Below, in pieces: positions 1 to 6,034 of a stretch of DNA of 12,811 bases. The stretch lies in contig JANMDR010000309.1 in assembly GCA_031376425.1 (NCBI GenBank), positions 1 to 12,811 on the forward strand, given 5' to 3'. The stretch's first letter is position 1. Each line of letters begins with the position of its first letter. This stretch comes from JANMDR01 sp031376425. Its GTDB lineage: Bacteria; Pseudomonadota; Gammaproteobacteria; Burkholderiales; Usitatibacteraceae. Both the position numbers and the translations under genes were made by a program. The notes beneath the pieces are model-generated. The model ran no database searches and was not told the origin of the DNA. It saw nothing but the letters and a program-made list of their open reading frames with translations.

Positions 1-74
1 TATTAGAAAGATGCGCTTAGTTGTCCTGTTGATTGTGGTATCAGCAGATCACGAAAAATTAGTCTGGAGTGAAT

Positions 75-1961
75 ATGCCTCGTATTAATCGCCTTAACAC
101 CTTGGTTGCTCATGCGCTATCGCGCCGTGAGTTTTTGCAGGCGTCAACGGCCATGATGGCTAGCGGCTTGCTGGGTGGTTGCGCCGCCGCTACTGGTTCT
201 GGCAAAAGCGCTGACATAAGCGCTAATACAAGCGCTGCCAAAAGCGCTGTCACTGCCTCACCGCCGTTTACTTTTAAGTCAGTACCGGTCTCGGTTGCTG
301 ATACGGTAAGTGTTGCCGAAGGTTATTCGGCCACGCCATTTTTCCTGCATGGTGACCCTGTTACCGGCACTGTGGGCTGGAAATTTAATGCGGCTAATAC
401 CTCTGACGAAGCTATGACGCAGGGCGGGCAAATGCACGATGGCATGTGGTTTTTTCCGCTACCAGAGGGCTCGAATAATTCCGAGCATGGGCTGTTAGTG
501 ATGAATCACGAATATCCGCGTGCAGCCCAATTGTTTGCCGATGGCGCAGAAAATATGTCGGCTGAAAAAGTGCGCAAAATGCACGCCACTGTTGGCATGT
601 CGGTATTAGAAGTAAAGCGCGAAAACGGTGATTGGAAAATCATCCGCCCATCTAAATATGCACGTCGTGTTCACGGTCTGACCCCAGCGCGCCTTGGTGG
701 TCCTGCTGCTGGTCAACCACTGATGCAGTCGGAGCTTGACCCAACGGGTCTTGCAGCAATGGGCACAATGGCAAACTGCGGTATGGGCACTACACCGTGG
801 AGCACGTATTTAACGTGTGAAGAAAATGTGCACGATTATTTTTCAACTAAGGGCGGTGCTGTTTCGCCGATGCAAAAGCGCTATCAATTGCGCTCAACCG
901 TGTTGTATCCGCACCCTAATTTTGATGTGCGCCATGATGCCGGCAAACACCCCAATGAATTTAATAAAGTGGGCTGGGTAGTAGAGCTTGATCCCTATGA
1001 TCCAACATGGGTGCCCGCAAAGCGTACCGCAATTGGTCGCTGCTTTCATGAAACTGCGCATTACTCAATTGCCAAAGATGGTCGCGTGGTGATTTACACA
1101 GGTGACGATGCGCGTTTTGAATATGTCTATAAATTCGTATCGCGTGATGCGTGGAGCCCCACTAATCGGCGCGCTAATCGCGATCTACTCGATCATGGCA
1201 CACTCTATGTCGCGCGTTTTGATGACGCAGTAGATGGCAAAAACAATGGCCGTTGGATCGCGCTTGAACACGGTAAAAACGGCTTAACAGCGGAAAAAGG
1301 CTTTAATTCGCAAGCCGATGTAGTCACCTTTGCGCGTGCGGCGGGTGATGTGGTTGGCGCGACTAAATGTGATCGCCCCGAGTGGATAGTGGTGCATCCA
1401 CAAACGCGTGAAGTTTATGCTTCCTTTACCGGAAATCGCGATCGTGGTAAAGCCGGTATGCCTGGTGCTGCCCCCGGGAATCCGCGCGTAAATAACCTTT
1501 TTGGGCACATCGTACGTTGGCGTGAAGCTGGTAGTGATGCTGCGGCTGAAACCTTTGAATGGGATGTTTTTGTGAGCAGCGGCGATCCGCAGCAAGCAGA
1601 TACTAACTTGCGCGGCAATTTGAAAGGCGATCTTTTTACCAACCCTGATTGCCTCATCTTTGACTATGCAGGCAGGCTTTGGGCTTGCACAGATGCCGCT
1701 GAAGCCACAGATGCGCAGCATGCATTTCGTGGTAACGATGCCGTGTTGGCTCTTGATGTTAAAACAGGTGAGTCAAAGCGCTTTTTAGTTGGCCCCGTTG
1801 GTGCGGAAATCACCGGCCTTACCTTTGCACCGGACATGCGCACGGCGTGGGTAAATATTCAGCATCCATCAAAGGGCTGGCCAAATACCGCAGTAGATGG
1901 AAAGCCGCGAACGGCAACATTGGTCATTCGCAAAAATGACGGCGGCATGATCGGTAGTTAA
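75..1961 (+). CDS. PhoX-family alkaline phosphatase (DUF839), Tat-exported
   Basis: A 628-residue protein that matches the PhoX family in length and in block order. PhoX enzymes are periplasmic or surface phosphatases that use iron and calcium to release phosphate from organic esters. The N-terminus carries a twin-arginine motif (SRREFLQ, Arg17-Arg18), a hydrophobic stretch and LLGGC (Cys36), which could be a lipobox, so the product may be a Tat lipoprotein. Family blocks seen are ANCGMGTTPWSTYLTCEEN (Cys235, Cys248, Glu249-250), GRCFHETAHYS (about 321-331), NPRVNNLFGHIVRW (469-482) and NPDCLIFDYAGRLW (523-536). I chose ATG at 75 rather than the in-frame GTG at 69, because GGAG at 66-69 is a ribosome site 5 nt before the ATG and overlaps the GTG. 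No Pho box is evident in the 68 nt available upstream. Family assignment is strong; the true substrate is not shown. Confidence 0.92.
   Translation: MPRINRLNTLVAHALSRREFLQASTAMMASGLLGGCAAATGSGKSADISANTSAAKSAVTASPPFTFKSVPVSVADTVSVAEGYSATPFFLHGDPVTGTVGWKFNAANTSDEAMTQGGQMHDGMWFFPLPEGSNNSEHGLLVMNHEYPRAAQLFADGAENMSAEKVRKMHATVGMSVLEVKRENGDWKIIRPSKYARRVHGLTPARLGGPAAGQPLMQSELDPTGLAAMGTMANCGMGTTPWSTYLTCEENVHDYFSTKGGAVSPMQKRYQLRSTVLYPHPNFDVRHDAGKHPNEFNKVGWVVELDPYDPTWVPAKRTAIGRCFHETAHYSIAKDGRVVIYTGDDARFEYVYKFVSRDAWSPTNRRANRDLLDHGTLYVARFDDAVDGKNNGRWIALEHGKNGLTAEKGFNSQADVVTFARAAGDVVGATKCDRPEWIVVHPQTREVYASFTGNRDRGKAGMPGAAPGNPRVNNLFGHIVRWREAGSDAAAETFEWDVFVSSGDPQQADTNLRGNLKGDLFTNPDCLIFDYAGRLWACTDAAEATDAQHAFRGNDAVLALDVKTGESKRFLVGPVGAEITGLTFAPDMRTAWVNIQHPSKGWPNTAVDGKPRTATLVIRKNDGGMIGS
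204..251 (+). repeat. Four tandem 12-bp repeats in the phoX-like linker
   Basis: Four back-to-back 12-bp units start at 204, 216, 228 and 240. Each contains AAGCGCT in the same register. They encode KSAD, ISAN, TSAA and KSAV, a low-complexity linker between the exported N-terminus and the phosphatase domain. The unit is a multiple of three, so a change in copy number would keep the reading frame. Confidence 0.85.
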
Positions 1962-1999
1962 GTTGGCAATTGAGTTGGAAACTAAGTGGAGGAGCCGAA

Positions 2000-2866
2000 T
2001 TATAGGGCTTCTCGCAATATTGCAACAATGTCACGCTCGATAAATTGAGCATATCCAGCCTGCTCTAGTCTGGTGCGTTCAGCAGCGTCTTGTGAAAGCG
2101 TCAGGCAGTCACGTGCGATATTCTCTGCAGTTGTAAATTTAATAGCAGCGCGAATATTATCTTCCACAAAAGTATTGTCATCCAAGGTGGCTACGACGGC
2201 TTTTTTGTTTGCAAACAAATAGGAAACTCGGACGATTTCAAATATTTGGGAAACGCTATTTAAGTTAATGTTAAGCACAATTTTTGATCTAGCGATAAGA
2301 TCATCCCGCACAGCCCCATAAAGCCCGCACGCAAACAATGTAGTGATTCCGGTGCGCGAAATACGAGTAAAAGCATCAGCGCGTTTATCCCCCCCCATGC
2401 CGTAAATGAGAACGTCAATGTCTTGGGTAGCTGGTTTGGCAATGCGGGTGAGCACTGGCGCATAACCTACGGGCACATGTTTTGGCGCTAATGCACCTGC
2501 TGCCGCACCTCCTGCTACCGCCAATAAGCGCCATGTTTCAAGGTTCGTTTCGCTATAGTCCCAAATTTGGAAGTGCTGTGCGCAATAGTGTACTTCTGGC
2601 CGGATAGCACTGCTATCGCGACCACGTAACTGCTCGAAGTTATAAACGATTGAATTGGTGGGTAACTGCTGCAAAAAAGCCAAGGGCAACACCTGTGCAC
2701 CAAACACAATATTAGTGGCGGATTCATCATAGCTATTTAAGCGATAAGTTACCGTGTGCCCAAGCTGCGTTAGCCCCCATTGAACTGAATCGATCACGTC
2801 TTTATAGCCATTGAGGCCATGCATTCGCGGGTGGGGAAGGCAGTGCAATAAATTAAATTTTGCCAT
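2000..2866 (-). CDS. Glycosyltransferase-like protein (GT-B-like, CgeB-type C-terminus)
   Basis: A 288-residue protein if it starts at the ATG complementary to 2864-2866 (MAKFNLLHC). The frame stays open upstream to 2956, but those 30 residues look unlike a family N-terminus. The order of elements resembles small soluble GT-B-type glycosyltransferases. An N-terminal Rossmann-like half is followed by KHVPVGYAPVLTRI, DIDVLIYGMGGDKR, an LFACGLYG/LIARSKIVLNI stretch and SQIFEIVRVSYLFANKKAVVA. The last has the Glu-containing block expected at the nucleotide-sugar site. No signal peptide is seen, so it should be cytosolic. It stands alone, without neighbouring sugar genes, and converges on the phosphatase gene. 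Eight consecutive G in its coding strand are described separately. The sugar donor and acceptor cannot be read from the sequence, and the family call is by resemblance only. Confidence 0.6.
   Translation of the reverse strand: MAKFNLLHCLPHPRMHGLNGYKDVIDSVQWGLTQLGHTVTYRLNSYDESATNIVFGAQVLPLAFLQQLPTNSIVYNFEQLRGRDSSAIRPEVHYCAQHFQIWDYSETNLETWRLLAVAGGAAAGALAPKHVPVGYAPVLTRIAKPATQDIDVLIYGMGGDKRADAFTRISRTGITTLFACGLYGAVRDDLIARSKIVLNINLNSVSQIFEIVRVSYLFANKKAVVATLDDNTFVEDNIRAAIKFTTAENIARDCLTLSQDAAERTRLEQAGYAQFIERDIVAILREAL
2389..2396. repeat. C8/G8 homopolymer inside the glycosyltransferase-like gene
   Basis: There are eight consecutive C on the + strand, read as eight G in the coding strand of the reverse gene, where they span the Met-Gly-Gly-Asp codons about 55% into the protein. 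Tracts of this length in coding sequence are known slippage sites in bacteria. A gain or loss of one base here would truncate the second half of the protein, including the presumed nucleotide-sugar block. Confidence 0.85.
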
Positions 2867-2924
2867 CTCGTTATTCTTTATCAAAACACAGCTAATTAAA
2901 ACACCGCTAAATGGGCTGGTTGAC

Positions 2925-2930
2925 ATTATA
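2925..2930 (-). promoter_or_regulatory. Perfect -10 hexamer (TATAAT) for the glycosyltransferase-like gene
   Basis: On the reverse strand, TATAAT lies about 58 nt upstream of the chosen start at 2866. The best -35 candidate, TTGTCA (complement of 2951-2956), is 20 nt away, which is longer than the preferred 16-18 nt. The promoter is therefore plausible but not optimal and might need an activator. Confidence 0.35.
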
Positions 2931-2951
2931 ACGACGCCATAGGCGCTGTTT

Positions 2952-2970
2952 GACAATCATAGCGATTGTC
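2952..2970. promoter_or_regulatory. Inverted repeat GACAATC-N5-GATTGTC
   Basis: A perfect 7+7 bp dyad with a 5-bp spacer lies in the divergent region between the glycosyltransferase-like gene and the membrane protein/XRE operon. Its left arm overlaps the candidate -35 of the leftward promoter. This position suits an operator, but the regulator is unknown. No T-run follows it, so it is not a typical terminator. Confidence 0.4.
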
Positions 2971-3031
2971 GCCCACGCACCTATTACACCCGCGCGTAAT
3001 AAGCTGGAGGGAAGGGTTGTATAAAGTATTA

Positions 3032-3060
3032 TTGACAATACAATATGTAATGTTTAGTAT
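3032..3060 (+). promoter_or_regulatory. Strong sigma70-type promoter, TTGACA-N17-TAGTAT
   Basis: A consensus -35 (TTGACA, 3032-3037), an optimal 17-nt spacer and a good -10 (TAGTAT, 3055-3060) predict a transcript start near 3067. That falls 22 nt before the ATG at 3089, and it supports this start over the upstream in-frame ones at 2966 and 3050. It is the best promoter in the window. Confidence 0.7.
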
Positions 3061-3065
3061 ACATA
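3044..3065. promoter_or_regulatory. Palindrome TATGTA-N10-TACATA overlapping the -10
   Basis: Two perfect 6-bp half-sites, 16 bp centre to centre, cover the spacer and -10 of the promoter at 3032-3060. A related direct repeat (TAATGT at 3048-3053, AATGT again at 3065-3069) lies within the same stretch. The position would block RNA polymerase. The small XRE protein encoded by the second gene of this operon is the obvious candidate for autorepression. Binding is inferred, not shown. Confidence 0.45.
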
Positions 3066-3088
3066 ATGTCTATTTAAATTTACACCAC

Positions 3089-3751
3089 ATGATCCCAATC
3101 TTTGCAAGTTGTTTTAGTTTCATTTTGTTTGGTGCCTTTATGGCGTCCGGTACAATCTCATGGCCGCTCCGGCCCGGCATTATCAGCGCGGTTTCTATTG
3201 TCATAATGGCCTGGCTTTTGAATCGCTATTGGCAAAGGCGACGGCTAGTGGCGGGTGATGACCCTAGTGCCAGTGAACGTAAAATATGGCTTTATATGGC
3301 AAGCACGGCAATGATTAGCGGCTTTGTTCTAGCAACATTGATGACGCCCGGTGCTGAAATTCATCGCTCCACAGGCGATACAGGTGGCTTTGATACATGG
3401 GTTATGCTCGGCGGTGGTTTTATCGCGTGGCTGATCTTGCATGAATCAAACGCACAACGTGATGAGCGTGATCTGGCATTTGATAGCTATGCAAACAAAG
3501 TTGGCTATAACGCTTTAATTGTATTGCTGCTCCTATTTTTGCTGGCGTTGGGATTTGCACCGCGCGGTACGATGCAACGCTTTACACATTGGCTAATCGC
3601 TAATTGGTTGCTGATGATCATCATGTGGGCGACGCTCGCGCAATATGTTGCACAGTTAATTTGTTATCGGCGCGATGCGCAGCAAGTTGCAGCGTTGACT
3701 ACAAATAGTGATGTGCAAACAGGCTCAGAGCGGGCGCAAAAGCATGATTGA
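3089..3751 (+). CDS. Six-helix inner-membrane protein paired with an XRE regulator
   Basis: A 220-residue hydrophobic protein with probable membrane helices at about 2-22, 28-47, 67-86, 101-118, 139-157 and 167-192. I see no enzyme motif. A DERD sequence (125-128) just before the fifth helix recalls the DUF2178-type membrane proteins, which are often encoded next to small XRE regulators; this likeness is weak. ATG at 3089 is preferred because it is the first long frame after the predicted transcript start near 3067. In-frame starts at 2966 (TTG) and 3050 lie upstream of that point. No Shine-Dalgarno sequence is clear. Its stop overlaps the start of the XRE gene by 8 nt, so the two are very probably translated together. 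The function is unknown. Confidence 0.7.
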   Translation: MIPIFASCFSFILFGAFMASGTISWPLRPGIISAVSIVIMAWLLNRYWQRRRLVAGDDPSASERKIWLYMASTAMISGFVLATLMTPGAEIHRSTGDTGGFDTWVMLGGGFIAWLILHESNAQRDERDLAFDSYANKVGYNALIVLLLLFLLALGFAPRGTMQRFTHWLIANWLLMIIMWATLAQYVAQLICYRRDAQQVAALTTNSDVQTGSERAQKHD

Positions 3752-3995
3752 TCTTGTGCGCCAGCAAAATCAGATTGGTAACCATATTCGCCGCTTACGA
3801 TTTGAGCGCAATGAAATGACGCAAGAAGCGCTTGCACAGGCGGTTGGCATTACGCGGCAAACCATTATTGCGCTTGAGGCCGAGCGCTACGCCCCTTCGC
3901 TTGATTTAGCGATGAAGATTGCCGATGTTTTTGATCAAAAAGTCGATGCGGTTTTCTTTCGTCGTGCAGTGGCTACAACCTCCCCCGCTGTTTAA
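3744..3995 (+). CDS. Small XRE-family transcriptional regulator
   Basis: An 83-residue protein that is almost entirely one Cro/CI-type helix-turn-helix domain: IGNHIRRLRFERN, then MTQEALAQAVGITRQTIIAL (about 25-44, with the recognition helix at GITRQTIIALE), then PSLDLAMKIADVFDQKVDAVF. It resembles the short YozG-like regulators that sit beside membrane protein genes. The ATG at 3744 lies inside the last codons of the membrane protein gene, an arrangement typical of translational coupling. The frame extends back to 3708, but that would deepen the overlap without adding a conserved segment. It probably represses its own operon through the palindrome at 3044-3065. The fold is certain; the target is inferred. 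Confidence 0.88.
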   Translation: MIDLVRQQNQIGNHIRRLRFERNEMTQEALAQAVGITRQTIIALEAERYAPSLDLAMKIADVFDQKVDAVFFRRAVATTSPAV

Positions 3996-4018
3996 CCCTC
4001 CCCAAAATTTATATCAAT

Positions 4019-4954
4019 ATGAAAAAATTCTTTAAATGGAGTGCGATTGCAGCCCTTAGCATCATTGTTTTAATGGGTGCTTATACCGCCTACGTAATTA
4101 ATAGTGTTGACACCGTAAAAATGCCAACGAATCACGGCAAGGTGGATGCGCAGCTCTATGTAAGTAAGGACAATAAACCCATGGCAGAGGGTGCGGCAAA
4201 GCGTCCCTTGATCGTGGGGTTAGGTGGCGCAGAAGGTGGTAATGCTTGGACCCGACCGCGTTCGCAAGCTATGCGTAATCGTTTTATTGATGAAGGATAT
4301 GCCTTTCTTGCGCTTGGTTATTTCGGCTTGCCGAATACGCCAGAAAAACTGGATCGCATCGCGCTCGAAGGTGTGCATGCTGCCATTTTGAAAGCTGCTG
4401 CTGACCCTGCTGTTGATAGCCGGTGTATTGCGGTGATGGGTGGTTCAAAAGGTGCAGAATTGGCGCTATTGCTTGCAAGTCGCTATCCAGATATTAAAGC
4501 GGTCGCCGCGATTGCACCGGCTAATGCCGTATTTGTCGCCATTACCGACGCTATGACTACATCATCATTTAGTCACAACGGCGAAGCTATTCCCTACGTG
4601 CCGTTTCCATGGAAAGCGACGATGCCCTTGCTCATTGGTGACAAGCGCAAAGTGTTTGATTTGATGATCGAAGATAGTGCGGCGGTGCAACGCGCGTTGA
4701 TTCCAGTCGAAAAAATAAATGGCCCAATATTCTTGATGTCAGGCACCAAGGACGAATTATGGGCGGCAAAAGAAATGTCTGATGAGATCACGGCAAGGCT
4801 CAAAGAAAAACGCTTTCCCTACGCGTATGAACACATCGCCATTGATGGTGGTCATTCGGCACCTATGAAGCACTTGGATAAAGCGCTGGCATTCTTTAAC
4901 GCGCATTTTAAATCGGGGCTTGCGAATGGTTGTGCACGTGCTGATAGGGTGTAA
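4019..4954 (+). CDS. Membrane-anchored alpha/beta hydrolase with BAAT C-terminal-like domain
   Basis: A 311-residue protein. One hydrophobic segment after a KKFFKW start (about 7-28) gives a signal anchor or uncleaved signal, which would place the rest in the periplasm. The catalytic domain resembles the C-terminal domain of bile acid-CoA:amino acid N-acyltransferases and acyl-CoA thioesterases. It has the nucleophile elbow GGSKG (Ser143), an acid in SGTKDELW (Asp245) and a histidine in DGGHS (His279). An oxyanion-type GLGGAEGG stretch lies at 67-74. It lacks the N-terminal Ig-like domain of full BAAT proteins, as many bacterial members do. It starts 23 nt after the XRE stop and may share that transcript. 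No ribosome site is obvious. The substrate is unknown; a thioester or carboxyl ester is likely. Confidence 0.8.
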   Translation: MKKFFKWSAIAALSIIVLMGAYTAYVINSVDTVKMPTNHGKVDAQLYVSKDNKPMAEGAAKRPLIVGLGGAEGGNAWTRPRSQAMRNRFIDEGYAFLALGYFGLPNTPEKLDRIALEGVHAAILKAAADPAVDSRCIAVMGGSKGAELALLLASRYPDIKAVAAIAPANAVFVAITDAMTTSSFSHNGEAIPYVPFPWKATMPLLIGDKRKVFDLMIEDSAAVQRALIPVEKINGPIFLMSGTKDELWAAKEMSDEITARLKEKRFPYAYEHIAIDGGHSAPMKHLDKALAFFNAHFKSGLANGCARADRV

Positions 4955-5009
4955 ATCTAACGCTTTAAAAGAGCTGCATATTTTTCTATAAGCGCATCGG
5001 CCTAGATGG

Positions 5010-5777
5010 TTACGTTTTAGCTTGCGCATCACCAATTTTTAGCGAAAGATGTGCAGCAAAATGTGCAGCAACCATCGCATACAAAATTGGCGAAGGATGA
5101 AAACCGTCTGGTGCCATCAGCTTTGGATGCGTGAAGCCATCCATGGGCAAATGCGATACGAACGCGGCACGATGCCGATGCGTGGCCCAGCGTGCCTGCA
5201 GTTTATTGTTGCGTCGTGCCTCCGCGCCGCCATACCAAGCGAGTGGCTGTGGCAACAAGGGAAAGCGCTCAACAGCGGGCAGCCCAGGGAACAGGATATG
5301 CTTCACACCTGTGCGTGCATGAAGCAATTGCACGATGCGGCTACGCGCGCGCAGCGCACGGCCTAGCGCGATGTTGTTGGTGATATCGTTCACCCCCACA
5401 ATCACCACAGCAACATCGAAAGCGGCTAAGGTTTGGTCGCGCAAAAGCTGGAGCAAGCTCTGGGATGTTAAACCGGTTTGCGCCTGTAGTTGCCAATGCA
5501 CATCACGCCCAAGCTGCAGTGCTAAGGCTGCGGCAAGTTGAGCTGCTAAGGCCTCATCCTGTGTTTTAGCACCAACACCAGCAGCGGATGAGTCGCCCGC
5601 CACCAGCAGCGTAAGTGGGTGCCCGCCCGCTGCCACTTGCTGGCACGTAGGCTGATAAAGCGCAATGCCCTCACGCTGCCCCGCAGGCTCAGGTAATTCC
5701 AGCGCAGTACGCCGCAAGCGCCGCGCTTGCGCGATGAGCACGGGAGCCAGTACGGGTTTGATCAGGCGGACGACCAT
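5010..5777 (-). CDS. SGNH/GDSL-family hydrolase
   Basis: A 255-residue protein with the ordered blocks of SGNH esterases and lipases: GDSSAAG (61-67, nucleophile Ser63), a block II glycine in QTGLTSQ (Gly102), VGVND (127-131, block III with Asn130) and DGFHPS (224-229, catalytic Asp224 and His227). The N-terminus (MVVRLIKPVLAPVLIAQARRLRRT) is a short hydrophobic and then basic segment without a clear cleavage site, so it may be a weak membrane contact rather than a signal peptide. It probably hydrolyses an ester or thioester. It ends 55 nt from the convergent BAAT-like hydrolase and appears to be a single gene. No strong ribosome site precedes the ATG. The family is secure; the substrate is not known. 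Confidence 0.88.
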   Translation of the reverse strand: MVVRLIKPVLAPVLIAQARRLRRTALELPEPAGQREGIALYQPTCQQVAAGGHPLTLLVAGDSSAAGVGAKTQDEALAAQLAAALALQLGRDVHWQLQAQTGLTSQSLLQLLRDQTLAAFDVAVVIVGVNDITNNIALGRALRARSRIVQLLHARTGVKHILFPGLPAVERFPLLPQPLAWYGGAEARRNNKLQARWATHRHRAAFVSHLPMDGFTHPKLMAPDGFHPSPILYAMVAAHFAAHLSLKIGDAQAKT

Positions 5778-5954
5778 GAGCGCTTAATGTTTAAAAAAGG
5801 AGGCTGAGAGCGCTAGTTTGCCATAGCTGAACTTTAATGCCCATCAGCGTAGTCGGCTAAGTTATCGCTTAACGATGTGTATCGATCACAATCAAACAGG
5901 GTGATACCGATCAGTAAATGTGAGCATAAGCCTTTATATTATGCTTTTATCTAT

Positions 5955-6003
5955 TAAGTATCTATCAACTAGTTGATTTTTTATTATTATTAACAGATAC
6001 TTA
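5955..6003. promoter_or_regulatory. Nested inverted repeats upstream of the HipA/YjjJ-like gene
   Basis: Perfect 9-bp outer arms (TAAGTATCT at 5955-5963 and AGATACTTA at 5995-6003) enclose a perfect 14-bp palindrome, ATCAACTAGTTGAT (5964-5977), and an AT-rich stretch. The set ends 31 nt before the kinase start. TATTAT at 6009-6014 is a possible -10 just downstream, but I see no good -35. The most likely role is an operator. The kinase itself has an N-terminal winged-helix-like segment that could bind here. Confidence 0.5.
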
Positions 6004-6034
6004 TAAAATATTATCTATTAGCTATTCACATCAA

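Noticed and set aside
1..68. Possible Pho box upstream of the PhoX-like gene
   Set aside because: No pair of CTGTCA-like half-sites at the expected spacing can be seen; the real promoter may be left of the window.
4960..4992. Weak hairpin GCTTT-AAA-AGAGC followed by T-rich sequence between the convergent hydrolase genes
   Set aside because: The stem is only five pairs including a wobble and the T-run is broken, so it is not supportable as an intrinsic terminator.
5049..5541. Several + strand frames opposite the SGNH hydrolase gene
   Set aside because: They lie wholly inside a gene with complete SGNH motifs on the other strand and show Arg/Cys-rich compositions typical of antisense frames.
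5793..5803. Strong Shine-Dalgarno-like AAAAAAGGAGG in the region between the SGNH and YjjJ-like genes
   Set aside because: No ATG, GTG or TTG follows at a suitable distance with a frame longer than a few codons, so it is probably chance or a remnant.
5875..5892. CRP-like sequence TGTGT-N5-TCACA
   Set aside because: The spacer is 5 rather than 6 and the left half deviates from TGTGA; it does not fit the CRP consensus geometry.
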